From Coleophoma eucalyptorum (Eukaryota; Ascomycota; Leotiomycetes; Helotiales; Dermateaceae), in contig JALRME010000024.1 of NCBI GenBank assembly GCA_026120035.1, positions 62,001 to 126,000 on the forward strand: 64,000 bases of DNA, read 5' to 3'. Under the pieces are notes generated by a model. It searched no databases. It had not been told where the DNA came from and was given only the letters and a program-made list of their open reading frames with translations. The position numbers were made by a program, and so were the translations under genes. Positions 45,806-58,103 of the stretch are shown in pieces; the stretch's first letter is position 1; each line of letters begins with the position of its first letter.

Positions 45806-46929
45806 TTAGTGATCATCTCTATCAGGTACGTAATTGGTCTCGCCCAGGCTCGCAGATTCGGCAGACATAGCTGTCTGAGTTGTTGTTTGTGGTTGCATTT
45901 GCACGCTTGGCCCAGAGACTGGTGGGGGTGGTACAGGCTTCGCACCAGCTGTGGCTGCGCTCAGTCTTTGATCCAAAGCTTTCAAAGCCAGTGCCCTCCT
46001 TCGTTCTGCCTCTGCTCGCGCTCCACCTGGTGCACCGCGTTGTATAAATGTACTGTCGCCTCGAGAAGCTGCTACGTCTGCTGCCGTAAAGGGTGTGCAG
46101 ATGTGCAAGGTTACTAGCACGTTGAAGATCTGGTCTCCAATTGATGAGATGAACGGCTTTAGAGGTTGGGGGAAGAACTCCGCAAAGGCAAACGTCTCGC
46201 TCGCATCACCTCGAAGGGATGATGGCTGCGAGGTCTCCAGGTCTGGGAATGCGGACTTGTAGAATCGCAGGTAGACCCAGCTGGTCAGCAAGCCGTTGAT
46301 GACTAGGAAGAATGAAGCTATTGATAGGAGGGGTGTGATGCTCAAGGCGGTGACGAGGAGGACGTGCAAAAGCGGAAATCGAGGAACTCGTAGAGATATG
46401 ATGCCGCGGAAGAGGGTAACGGTATGCGCAGGTACGAGTTGTGAGAAGGCTACAAGGAAGGAGATCTGCAAAGGAATAGTGCCGTTGATGGTGTTCAAGC
46501 TGCAGGTTGTCAGTCGGGATTTTAGCTATATAGTGAAGATGGCAGAACTCACGTCCAGGCCATGTTAGAGGTCAGAGCAAACATAACCACCAACGCTCCA
46601 AAGCTCATCATATTGGGCACCAAGGCGGTGATGACCAGGAATTTCGCAAATTCTCTTGATGTCCATGCTCGCTCGAGGTATCTTCCACCGTAGAACAAGG
46701 TGACGCCGGATATACCCAGCGTGAAGAGGTTGTTCTCCACCAGGGTTGTCGTGAGGAAAGTCCAAGGATATATGAGTGAAAGCTGCGGCACCAGAGACAG
46801 GTATGGCACCACGATATCAGAATCCTCCGACCATTGTCGATAGCGAATGGCAAAGCTCAAGAGCGACTGCGATACCAAGGCCACCAGCAGTATGCGCGTG
46901 ATTGGCGGTATGTTCAATCGTGGAGGCAT
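45806..46929 (-). CDS. TMEM115-like (DUF1751) rhomboid-fold Golgi membrane protein
   Basis: Two exons (46553-46929, 45806-46499) give 356 residues from MPPRLNIPPITRILLVALVS. Five to six hydrophobic helices are evident in the first 230 residues. YPWTFLTTTLVENNLFTLGISGV is typical of the family, and WVYLRFYK follows the last helix. The DUF1751/TMEM115 group is a non-proteolytic rhomboid relative implicated in Golgi-to-ER retrograde traffic; the yeast relative is YOL107W. No rhomboid Ser/His catalytic pair is seen. The tail is Ala/Pro/Gln-rich and disordered, with AEAERRRALALKALDQRL forming a short charged helix. An upstream continuation of the frame is rejected because family members start at this Met. 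Confidence 0.85.
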
Positions 46930-48485
46930 GTTGAGGGGATCTTCAGCAGATAATTTGGAAGCTCTAGAGGCTTTTGGGACCGCGAGAGTAGGTCTTTTCT
47001 TGGTGTTCTTTGTTGATACCCTGAATGACACGCATACCGGGTCGCAGCGTGAAAGGCCCGTGCTCACACAGAAGTTGGGGTTCAATAGAGTTTTACCCTG
47101 GCATGTGTTGCAAATTGAACTTCAATGTTGAATCAATTAAGTTTACCTGTCTATTTAGATATACATCTTGGCTACAGGTAAGTAGGAGGTCAATGATTAT
47201 TCAAGTCGTGTGCTGCTGCACGTCTTCATCAACCCTCGCGCACGACTTGAGGGTCTTCGTGATCACGTGTGGGTTCATGCGAGGGTAAAGTGGGCCGAGA
47301 ATAGCGCCTCATTGCACCCATGTCGTGTCACTTGATATAGGAGACAGTGAATGACAGGAAAAGGCAGCAGATCCAGCTCTTGGAGAGCCATATCCTGTCC
47401 ATCCTTTCCAAGTCATCTACGGATCAGGATGCTCGAGAGTTGGCCCGATGCAACGGTGTACGCTGTGGGCTGTGCGCTGTACGGTGTGCGGTGGTGGACA
47501 CAAAAGCCCCCAAGCCTTACCCATCTGCGCTATCGTCTAGGTTTAGGATGTTCCTGAGTTTGGTTGCCTCGGGAAGTTTGGAAGATTCGCCTTGATGTAA
47601 GACGAACCACGAGCCACTCACCCGGTCCAGGAGCATTAACTGGCTCTCCGGCTCCAGACCGCACAATACAGAACGGTTGCAGGCACCATAACACAGATAT
47701 TAATAGAGAGGTAGATGCATTGCTCATCCGTCCTTCGCATCATTTTGCAAAGTCAGGTCTCTCAAGAACTGGGACCATCCCCTGTCGCCGTATTTTAAGT
47801 AGGTAGGGACTTGCTTAAACGAGAAATTTTGTGTTTAGTCGTTTAGTGGAGAGACGAGGACGAGGCCACGGCAAATGGACCAATCCCGGAGCTACAAATG
47901 ATGGTCTGGTCAAACCAAAAACAATGCAATGCACGCACGCACTTCCCACTGCCCTCGACTACCTTGCTTGGAGGAGATCCAGTTCCGTCCAATGCCACGA
48001 GACACCAGTGCTACCGCTACTGCCAGTACGGACGGGAATACCACCCATCACTCACATTCACTCTGTCAATCATCATCACAACCCATTCCATCCACTGGAA
48101 ACCGCTCTGCCCAATCGTGTCTGCTCTGCTCTGCACTTGACCGTCTTTCTTTGCTCAGACGACCTGCAGTTTTCTGTGTCCTCCCAGCGCAATCCCCGAT
48201 TTGCGTCGTCCTGTCCATCTCCCCTCGCTCTCCGTTTCGTAGGGCCGTCGATCCTTGCAAGCCACCCTAGGCACTCCGTCGTGGCAGGCGGCATCGTTCA
48301 AAGGCCTTCGATTCTTCATTCGTTTTCTGCAGTCCCTCACCTGAACACCTCACACCTCGACGCATCAACATCAACATCAACTCCGACCACCCTTCGCCAG
48401 ACCACCTCAACGCTGCTAGCAACGCCAGTAGAACATCACTACTGGATCAGACATCACATTGACTCCCCTTTCATTGCCAGTGATC
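46930..48485. other. Divergent intergenic region, TMEM115-like / LisH-WD40
   Basis: About 1.55 kb. It contains TCACGTGT at 47263-47270. The final 500 bases are pyrimidine-rich and form an open frame on the plus strand (47831-48511) overlapping the real start of the next gene in another frame. That is leader composition and not coding sequence. Confidence 0.5.
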
Positions 48486-50527
48486 ATGACAAAGGAGAGT
48501 CTGGATTCTGATCGGATCAACTATTTGATTTGGAGGTACGTTTCGTGATCCGCGTGCTTGGTACCTGGAGTCACGACCCAAGCCCTTATCGTTTTGCTAA
48601 TGCATCTTGCTCGACAGATATTTATTAGAGTCTGGTAAGAATTATCATATCGCAGTGGAATTGTCCAGATCTCCTGGATACTAATCTTTCCTCCCAGGCT
48701 ACGAAGAGACTGCGGTTCGTCTGCAGAAAGAATGGAACTGTCAAGATCCGCAAACGCTGCCTTTTGCGCCCCATGTCACCAATCGTGCATTAGTCAGTAT
48801 TTTGAACAGAGGTCTGCTGTATAATGCCGTTGAGCGAGATACAGCATTGGTATGTAGCACCTCTCGATGGTCAAGTCAACCATGTCCCCCAAAACTGACA
48901 TGTCTGTCAGGTGAACCGTGATGTTGCTGGCTCACAGACCGGTTTTTTCGGTCCATTAACGCCAACATCGCCCGGCCTTGAGGATGATGATTCTGAAGAA
49001 CACGCTCGAAAGCGACAGATTGAGGATGAAGCGCCTCAGAATCAGAATGGCCCGCCAGTAAAACGAGCCCGACTGAGCAATGGCTATGAGAATGGCTTTG
49101 ACGACAATTCCATGGATGTTGACGGGGATCAAAACGGTGATGGTCACGCTTACCCCTCGCCCGAGCAGGTCCCATCTCCGATCGTGGTTCCAACCTCAGA
49201 ACAAGCCATCCAGCTTGACAAACCTGTAGATCTCACCTCAGAAACGACCTTCTTGGATCTTTCTGACGATGCATCCTCATCGAGGAACATTGTCCTCATG
49301 CAGTGCGAATGGAATCCTCGAGACCCAACCATCTTGGCTGCTGCGGGTACCGATGCGCTAGCGCGGATGTGGACCGTCTCGCGTGCAACAGCCGGATCTG
49401 AATCGGGCATGCAGCTGGACCTGGACCCGACCAATGCCTCCCCACCATTTACAGACGTCTTAGAAAACAGTATCTCTTCCACCACAACTGTTACCGGTAT
49501 TACCTGGACTTCTGATGGTGCAGCTCTTTTGCTCGCTACCGAACCCGTCGAAGATGGGAGTTCGAAATTAAGCATCTGGGATTCTAATGGTCCACGTGCC
49601 GTCGGGATTGATGGCTTTGAATCACCTATCATTTGTCCACGATGGAATCCAACCAACGCTCTCATCTTGGTCCTGTCGCCACACAACGGTGGTGCTCTGA
49701 TTAGTGTCATCAATACACTCGATGGCTCTGTCACTCAGCATCCTCTTCCACGTCATGATCTCATGGAACATGCTTATGACATTGTCTGGACGAGTGATGT
49801 AGATTTCGTCGTTGGTGGAGAAGACACTCTGCAAATGTTGCGATACACCAACGGGACGATTGCTCCTTCCAGGAAGTTCGAGACGCGTGAGGATCATGCT
49901 ATATGTAGAGTCTCCTATGATTTCCAATCCCAGCTGCTCGCAACTGCTTCGGAAACTGGTACAATAGATGTAAGTATACTTGACAATTTTTCCGTTATAT
50001 TGCTAATTCACGTCTAGATCTGGGATCAATTAGGGCAATGCCATCAGATTAGTGCACACCAAGGATTGATTACATCCCTTGCTTGGCAACCGGTTGTCAG
50101 TCCTGTTGTTGAGGTTGGTGAGCGACTTTTGGCGTCTGCTGGCGAGGACGGCGCAATTAGCATCTGGAATGCTCGTTCACCTGAAAGCAAACCAAAATGC
50201 TCTATGACCATGGGCCAAGGAGTTGTCGGAATTGCCTTCACACCAGATGGTACTCATATTGCAGGTGCTACCAGCGAGTACATTGACATCTGGAAGATCG
50301 ACAACGTCAGAGTCCAGCGTGCTACTTGGACAAGAGGACCAGAGCTTGGCTGGCAAACACCACGCTCTAACGCCTCTTCGAGAGACGAGGATCAGCATTG
50401 TTTGTGCTGGAATGCAAGCGGTGAGAAGCTTGCGTATGGAGTTAATAGCATGGTACGTATGAATCCTTCACGCGGCAATGCCAATTCTGACAAACTCTAG
50501 ATGGCTGTTATCAACTTTCCACGGTGA
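48486..50527 (+). CDS. LisH-WD40 protein of the TBL1/Sif2 family
   Basis: This is a nuclear WD40 scaffold; relatives are TBL1 in NCoR/SMRT and Sif2 in the Set3 histone deacetylase complex. Six exons (48486-48535, 48618-48634, 48698-48849, 48911-49969, 50018-50452, 50501-50527) give 579 residues. The LisH motif is split across three exons: SDRINYLIWRYLLESGYEET. An acidic linker contains a basic nuclear-signal-like stretch (VKRARL). From about residue 190 come WD repeats such as CEWNPRDPTILAAAGTDALARMW, LLASAGEDGAISIW and HIAGATSEYIDIW. Exon 2 is only 17 nt. The last exon adds MAVINFPR. It fits the small fungal TBL1-like proteins. The complex membership is inferred from family. Confidence 0.9.
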
Positions 50528-51988
50528 GAGGTGCGGCAGCATTGAAATGTACTGTTCACAAGCACTATTTCAAAGAAAATATGCTACGGCAATCCTCCAG
50601 GGCACTGAATTAGAGAAATCTGCCATATCACAACAACCTACCATTGATGTATACACCATCATGAACGGCTTAACGGCGCCAGGGAGGATAGATGAAGAAA
50701 TATGTAAAACCGGTCAGGACGACGACCTGGGATGATTAGGAGGCGGTTAGACTTTGAAGGGAATATGAAGATGATCTATGTTCAGAATAGAGTACGATGA
50801 TGGTTTGGGACAACAAGGTTATAGGAGTTGGAGGGTTATTATGGAAATGGCAAGTACGGTTGGATGATCCGGTTGTACAATATCTATACTCGCCTCCACA
50901 TGGCAGGATGGATGAGATCAAAGACGATGGATGGAGTAGTATTTACATTACACAGATTTTATAGGTGAGAGATCGGCATGCAGAAAATAAAAAGCTTTTC
51001 GTCAATTTTTAATAAATCACTCTTGAATTTTACAAGCAGAGCTACCCTATATAACCTAGAATTTGATTCTCAAGAACTAATCTACCTAGTGATGAGTTCG
51101 ATTTCGTACCGAATTGATTATCAGTCGTCACTTCCCATAAATCTCCCAAGTCCGCACATCATTGACTCGTTCAGTGAGAAATATCCCTAATCATATAAAT
51201 AATCTTCTCACCTGACCTTTTGCTCACTGAATTGGAGGCTCCCATGATTTAATACACCTACTCTGCCTATCTCTCCCGCGCCAATCGTCTTTCCCCTCAA
51301 AAGCTTTTCAAAAAGTCATATGTTGGGGGGAGGGGGAGGGATTGATATCGACCCAGTCATAGATCTGCGAGGATGAAGATTTCATGGGGTTTGAGTGGTG
51401 TCTGAATTTGACTGTGGCTACTCCCCCTCTATTCTCTGGCTGTCACTGCTTGCTAATGGTTAAGAGCAGCGAAGTCAAGTTAAGTCAGGTGAAGTGAAGT
51501 GAAGTGTAGTTGTGCCTTGACTAGAAAATATTTCACATGCACCCACACCAGCTTTCCCAGATCCGAAGGTCCCTGCTCACATCTACAATCTCGGTTATTC
51601 TGGTCAGTTCTTCCCAATAGTTCCTTTTATAGAGGACTTGCAGTGGGTTGTTTTTCTTTTTTCCCCTTTTTTCCTTTTTTTAATCTCAAGTTAATATACC
51701 TGTCTGCATGCCTGCAAGCCTTTCCTGCACCATGCTTCTGACTTTGATGGAGCTTGAATTGGATCTTAGAATTTTAGATTCTCCGTATCAATGTAGTTTA
51801 TATCACTGCATCGAAGGTACCTGGCCAGCTAGGCGGCTTCATTTGGCGTGGCGTGGCTGTGGTTGGAGGCAACGAGGTAGGCTGATATGGTATGAAAATG
51901 CGGGAGTGATTCGTGGGCCTGAGGATCCATCCTTTTTAGGAAAAACACAGTTTCTGCTTTCTCAAAAGCACTGGTTTTGGCACGGCGA

Positions 51989-52000
51989 GGGGGGGGGGGG
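51989..52000. repeat. G homopolymer
   Basis: Twelve consecutive G residues in gene-free sequence. Confidence 0.8.
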
Positions 52001-54330
52001 TTATATAGTAAGAAATGTACAGAATAATATTTCTCTAAAGTATGCCTAAGACACACAATACGGTATGATATGACTAGGTTGAATTATCACAAGTTGTAAA
52101 CTGATCATTTTACCATCCCTGTAGCTCACTATGCTATCTATGCCTACGACAATAGCAGCTTATGGTGCTTTTGTCATCACTGATCCTTATTTACCTGACT
52201 GTAGCCGTAACTGAGAGATTCTGTTTGCAGTAATTTTTCTTGAATTAATTACTTTTTTCCTCTCTTTGGCAAACAGATGGGAGCCCTTGCGTGGTATAGG
52301 ATCATTCCGAAGACAGGGTGTAAGCAAGAGTGAGGACAGCAGTACGGAAGGGATGTGGTAGGGTATAACTTACACCCGGGTTCACATGTGGTGCAAAGAA
52401 TAGAAGTTGCTACATCAAGTTTCTTGATTCGGCGTAGCTTATAAACAGGTAGATAGTCCATAACACAACAAAAGAGCACACGACGGATAAGACCCTTATA
52501 TGAGCAAAGGCGTATTACCAGTGTATATGCCTTTAGAGCCGTCGGAGCTTCGGTCCTGATGTCATCACCTTGGACTTGATCAAGGTCCAGGCGTTCTTTC
52601 TCTCATTTGAGAACTTGTGCCGACAACGCTTAAACGCAACAAGAAGAACCGGGAAGGACGTTAAGGTCCCTCTTTACATGTCCTATTTCGCAACGGATGG
52701 TTCATTCTGGTCAGGTTCGACCACCGAACTTGCCAAGATACTTCTCGGGAGGAGGGAAGCTACCTGATATGTTCGTTCGGATACCCGATTATGAGAACAC
52801 AAAAGGTCTCCTCTCCCATTGCTTGAGTTCTCTCTCAGCTACGATACCTTTGTTGAAAGTGGTTCTCGCTGTAGGAGTGGGGATGGTATGAGCCTGTAGA
52901 GGTGAATCCATAAAGGAATGCACTGTGACTTTGATGCCAACACTGGATCCGGTACTTCACGTCCCACTCACTATAGGATTGCATTCTGGTTTTGATAGCA
53001 AATTGTCACATGTTTCTCCCCTGTCGGAGATAGAATAGAAGTGAAACAAGGCGAGACGGGAGATTTTCAATACCAGAGCATACCCGATCTACGCGTACAT
53101 CAAATTACACTCATCCAAAGAGAGATGAGGTTCTGATACATCGCACCAAGAATGCGTCGGAAAAACCAACACATCACAGTAGCACTACATATTGGTACGA
53201 GGGTGTAAAGCTTGAAGGTTTTGATTAACGGTTATTTCGGCTCAGCTTACAGCAGACGATGAAACGAAGCTGGGTCAGGATTGGCTATCCGCCGGAAGAG
53301 CGTGAGAACAATAAAAGAACGTACACGACCATAAGTTCGCAGGGCGACCACTAGGTGCATCCTGTCTCGAAGGGCGATATTACTGTATCTGGAGTCTTGA
53401 TCTTCTATGTATGGTTGCACCCGCACCTGGCAATCATCGGTGGGGGGAAAGCGCCGAAGAAGCGACATTGTCGTGCTTTTTTGACTCGTCGACACGTACG
53501 CCGTCGCTGTTCAATCCAGAACGACAAGTGCTCAAGAGACTTTTCTAGAACTGGGCACTGACTCTCCTCCAAGTCACGGCGGCAGGCAAGAACCCTCCGC
53601 CGATGCGATGGACCAGCAAGCCTTCCCTGACCATCCCAAGTCCCAAGGGATTGAGCCGCAAAGGATTGGCTGATTTGAGACAGCTTGTGTTAGAGAGCTT
53701 TGGCGAGATGAAGAGTCGAGAGCCGGAGGGGACGCACGAATGAGGCAGACTGACGACCGGAACAGGAAGGAGAGCTCCTGCGCCAGTCACGTGGGGCGGG
53801 GGTTGCTGGCTCTGGGCAGATTGAAAATTGGCTTCTCAAATTACGCCGTCATGCTCTTTGTTTCGCTCATCGGCAAAGCTTGGCTCGTCCACTCCCGCGT
53901 CGTGTCGGTCAGGCACGGTTTATGAGGTAGGCGGCTTTTTTTGTCGCCTTACTTGCCCATCGCACTCTGCTGCGAATCCCTCACATGTTGATCTCTATCT
54001 CAGCGACTCAGGCGTAAGAGGCCAGAACTACTGCATTCTGATGTCATTGGATGGCTGATCACAGCAACTCAGGGCCACCGAGTGGTAGGAGTTGCAACGA
54101 AACTGGAGCTCCTCATGAAAGACTGCAAAAAAATCAGAAGAGAGGCAAACACAGCCCCCCGAGTTTAGACTTGCCGAGGGGGGAAGGGGCGTTATGGTTA
54201 AGGTGCCTATTTATATCAGACGGCGGCAGGCAGGGAAACCTGATTTTTTTTTGCTGACGACCACCAAGATCTAGCCGCAGTTGAGCTGCAACGGGATCAT
54301 TAAGCAGCCGGCGAGGGCACAGCGATGGCG

Positions 54331-54360
54331 ACGACTCTCGACGACTCTCGACGACTCTCG
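54331..54360. repeat. 10-bp tandem repeat, three exact copies
   Basis: ACGACTCTCG is repeated three times head to tail without a mismatch. Confidence 0.9.
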
Positions 54361-54740
54361 TGCCAGCTCTCGTTGGTCCGTTGGCTGCGGTACTATTACT
54401 CGAAGGACAGGGGGATACACAGGGAGAGGACACTGCACAGGGAGGGTATCGGCAAAATACCATCGGTACGAGGAGTGGATGGGAAGGATGCTGGGGCTGG
54501 GCTGGGCTGGCAGCCCCTGAAATTATATGCCCGAGGAACGCCCCTTTTAGAAGTGGCGGACTCAGGTAGGTACAGTCCAGTACAGTAAGGGCTGGTAAGC
54601 TTCAACGAATGTCTAAAGTCTGTTTGGTGGCCGACATGGGACGGTCAATGCAGGTCTTCGTACAACATGCAGCAATGACTTGAAGTGCACCAGAGAGTGA
54701 CGACGCAATACGATGTAGGCACATGATGGCATCGCCCACG

Positions 54741-54773
54741 GCAGATTGGCTGCAGATTGGCTGCAGATTAGTT
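54741..54773. repeat. 11-bp tandem repeat, three copies
   Basis: GCAGATTGGCT occurs twice exactly, then as GCAGATTAGTT. Each unit contains ATTGG, an inverted CCAAT box, so it could bind the HAP complex. Confidence 0.85.
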
Positions 54774-54977
54774 GAGCTTGAATTGAGATTGTTACTGTCA
54801 GCGCTACACTATACTACAGGACAGCACAAACAGGAAAGTAAGCATCATAACATAACAATGCGATGAACTGTCCGTCTGAAAGCTCAAACGCTCATTATTC
54901 TCGTGAGAAGCTTGACCCTGCTCCGGTGGGCAAGCTCTACTACGATCTGCATCTGCATCGTTCAAGAACAATAATCA

Positions 54978-55019
54978 AATCTCTAATCTCCAATCTCGAA
55001 TCTCCAATCTCCAATCTCC
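54978..55019. repeat. AATCTCN heptamer repeat, six copies
   Basis: Six tandem heptamers AATCTC(T/C/G) occur, four of them AATCTCC, followed by the degenerate AATCATC. Confidence 0.9.
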
Positions 55020-55775
55020 AATCATCTCCAGTGCCAGATTGCAGCTTATTGGCCACTCCAGGGAAAGGGGAAAATCCCAGGCCAACTCCCGATCAAGGAC
55101 AAGACAGGATTTCTAGACCTAGCACCGCTTTCTTGTCTCTGTTCTCGTCTCTCGTCCCTCGTTTCCCGCTCCTAGTTTCTCTCTTACCTGTACTGCTGGC
55201 GTGCTGGCTTGCTCTCTCTCCTAACCTGAATCCAACCTGAACCCTCCCGCCTCAGCCTCTGGTCCTGTAGGATTTCCTCTACGAACGCCTCCCACCACTC
55301 CGACCACCACAACCGCCCACTACCTCACTACCATATCAATCCTATTTTTGTGCGACTTCGCCTTCGACTTCGACGTCGACTTCACGACCTGATTCATCTC
55401 TACGACGCAAGAACAGCTCATCGCTGTGTTACGACCCACGATCCTCTGACCTTCCCACCTTCGTTTCCCTACTCCTGTCTCTTGCCGTTACCTACGGCGC
55501 CCAGCTCCCTCTACACACGACCACCTGCTTCTACCTCGACCACCCCTAGAATCAACGAACATCGACCAAAATAGACTGGCGGCGCATTATTTTGCTCTTG
55601 CATACTTCGACGCCGGGACTGGGTCCTTTTCTTTATTCTCACCTAGCAACACATTCCTCACTTCGGCAGTCCTTCCCCATTTCTCCTCAGACCAGCTTCT
55701 TGAAGTCTTGGTTAGCCAGAATTTCAGATGCGATTTATTTATTCGACATCATAAACCTAGTCTTATATTTTCGCT

Positions 55776-58103
55776 ATGGAGTTAACGCCATCCTCACAAG
55801 CACCGCGGCGGCCGCCGCACATCACCGTTAACTCGGGCAGTGGAGGAAACATACTGCAAGACTTGAGATCCGACGGTAGCTCATTGTCAACTCCAAATAC
55901 CGCTGGTTTAACGAGACAATTGCTGCCAGCTCAGGCCCCCGCTCCAGGACAAAGATCGGTATCAAATGGCTCCTCAAATGGAGCTGCTCCTGGCTATGGC
56001 TCACCAATTGATTCTCAAGAGATGCTGCTTCCGCCTGCGCGATCGAGAGGCCCACGTCCGTACCAAGACTTACCTGCTGAAGCGCCATCACGAACGAATT
56101 CTGCCATGTCGTCACGGAGGACAAGTTGGAGTTCAGAAGGGGGTAGGAGGGAGAGTTGGAACAATGGTAGCCCGTTCATGTCTCCATTTGACGACTCAAG
56201 AGCTCCTTCTAGATCAGGCGATAGCGAGGACGAAAACATCAACACTCAAACCGTCTCCGAAAAGTATAACATTATGCCTTCCGCAGGTTTACTACTTTTC
56301 CCCGAAGATGTCGAAAAGGACGATTGGCTACACAACCCGAGTCCCGATGATAAAGATGGTGTAAAGTGTGATATTTGGAACAGAAGAGGAATGGTGAACT
56401 TAGGAGCACTTTCCATTATGACTATAGGATTGTTGTTCCTGTTTATCGGATATCCAGTCTTGTATGCACAGCACATTTTCCATAGGCATTCCCTCCACTA
56501 ACTTTCGACAGGACTTTCGTTGAGCGTATGCTTCCTGAGACAAGTGAATGTTCCTCCGACAGCGACTGTCTCTCTACCAATGTTGCTCTGTTGTCAAACG
56601 TTCGACAGGGTCTCATTGATCCGGATACGCCTAGTTCAGTGAAGACGAGAACTTCAAATGATGGAAAAACATTAAACCTTGTGGTAGGTAGGCATTGATC
56701 ATATAAAGGCCTTTTTACTGACGTTAGTAGTTCTCTGACGAATTCAACACGGATGGACGCACTTTCTACGATGGGGATGATCCATTTTTCCAAGGTGTGG
56801 ACCTTTGGTATGGTGTGACTCAAGATAAGGAGTGGTAAGTTAGCTTCTCAGAAATGGTAGAACCAATTGTTAACAATTATATAGGTACGATCCAGATGCG
56901 TAAGTTCTTTACCACTTTAGAATATTATGGCAGATCTGCTATACATAGATCTTGCAACGCCCATAACATTGTCCAAGCTAATCGTTTGTAGAATCACAAC
57001 CAAGGATGGTACTCTTAATATCAAGTTCGATGCCTTTCAGAGCCACAACCTCAACTACCGATCTGGCATGTTACAGTCTTGGAACAAGCTCTGCTTCACG
57101 GGAGGCCGTCTAGAGGCTAGTATCTCCTTACCTGGTCAAGGAAATGTGACGGGTTTCTGGCCTGGTTTCTGGGCTATGGGCAATCTTGGAAGGCCTGGAT
57201 ACGCCTCGACTACCGAAGGACTATGGCCGTATAGCTATTGGGATAAATGTGACCTCGGAATTACACCAAACCAAAGTTCAACTGATGGAATAAATTGGTT
57301 ACCAGGAATGAAGCTCCCGGCCTGCACTTGCACAGGCCAATCTCATCCTTCTCCTGGCAATTCAAGATCTGCGCCTGAAATCGATGCCATTGAGGCCAGT
57401 GTAGGTTACCTTGGTCCAGGATCCTACGATAATGCGAACGGAGATGTGTCTCAATCATTCCAAGCTGCACCATTCGATATCTGGTACGAGCCTGATCAAG
57501 CGTACATGGAAGTATATGATTATGCACAATCTCAAATCAACAACTATCGTGGTGGGCCGTACCAGCAGGCTGTTTCGGGTTTAACTTGGGTCAATAATGA
57601 CTGGTATGATGGAAATGGTTATCAGAAATACGGATTCGAATACACCCCGGGTGATTCTGGTGATATCTCTTGGTTTGTTGGCGAACAGTTCACTTGGAAG
57701 GTTGATGCACGAGCTTTAAGGCCTAATGGAAACGTTGGCCAACGTATGATTCCCATGGAGCCAATGTCTATTATCCTCAACTTTGGAATGTCCGACAGTT
57801 TCTCTCAAGTCTTCCTTCCAGAGTTGGCTGCAATGATGCCAGCTACCATGCGCGTGGACTACATACGAATCTACCAGGAAGAAGGCAGCGAATCGATGAC
57901 TTGCGATCCTACCGACTATCCAACAACAACATATATTACCAACCACCCTAAAGCTTATCGTAAGGAAGTTCACTCAGGCTGTATTACGTGCTTGCTAACA
58001 TATCATAGAAAACCCCAACCTCACATCTTGGGCTGATACAAACTACACCTGGCCTACAAATTCTTACATGAGTGACTGCACCGCTGAAAATTACAGCGGG
58101 TAG
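55776..58103 (+). CDS. Kre6/Skn1-type GH16 beta-glucan synthesis protein
   Basis: This is a type II membrane protein of the secretory pathway required for cell-wall beta-1,6-glucan. Six exons (55776-56461, 56512-56683, 56731-56834, 56885-56899, 56992-57959, 58009-58103) give 679 residues. A long Ser/Pro/Arg-rich cytosolic N-terminus of about 205 residues comes first. A single transmembrane helix follows at about 208-229 (NLGALSIMTIGLLFLFIGY). The lumenal GH16 domain has NLNYRSGMLQSWNKLCFTGG and the catalytic ExDxxE motif in SAPEIDAIEASVGY. LPACTCTGQSHPSPG and MTCDPTDYPTT are Cys-containing family segments. The C-terminus has Asn-glycosylation sequons (NLTSW, NYTW, NYSG). Exon 4 is only 15 nt. 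All domain parts are intact. Confidence 0.95.

Larger units (their letters stand above)
50528..55775. other. 5.2-kb gene-poor region upstream of Kre6/Skn1 gene
   Basis: No frame here has recognisable domains or convincing splice structure. It has several short tandem repeats, a G homopolymer and pyrimidine-rich stretches that thicken toward 55.1-55.7 kb, as expected for a long leader of the GH16 gene. TCACGTGG occurs at 53787-53794. Confidence 0.5.

Noticed and set aside
47831..48511. 226-codon open frame before the LisH-WD40 gene
   Set aside because: It overlaps the true LisH exon in another frame. It is Ser/Thr/His/Pro-rich as expected from pyrimidine-rich leader DNA.
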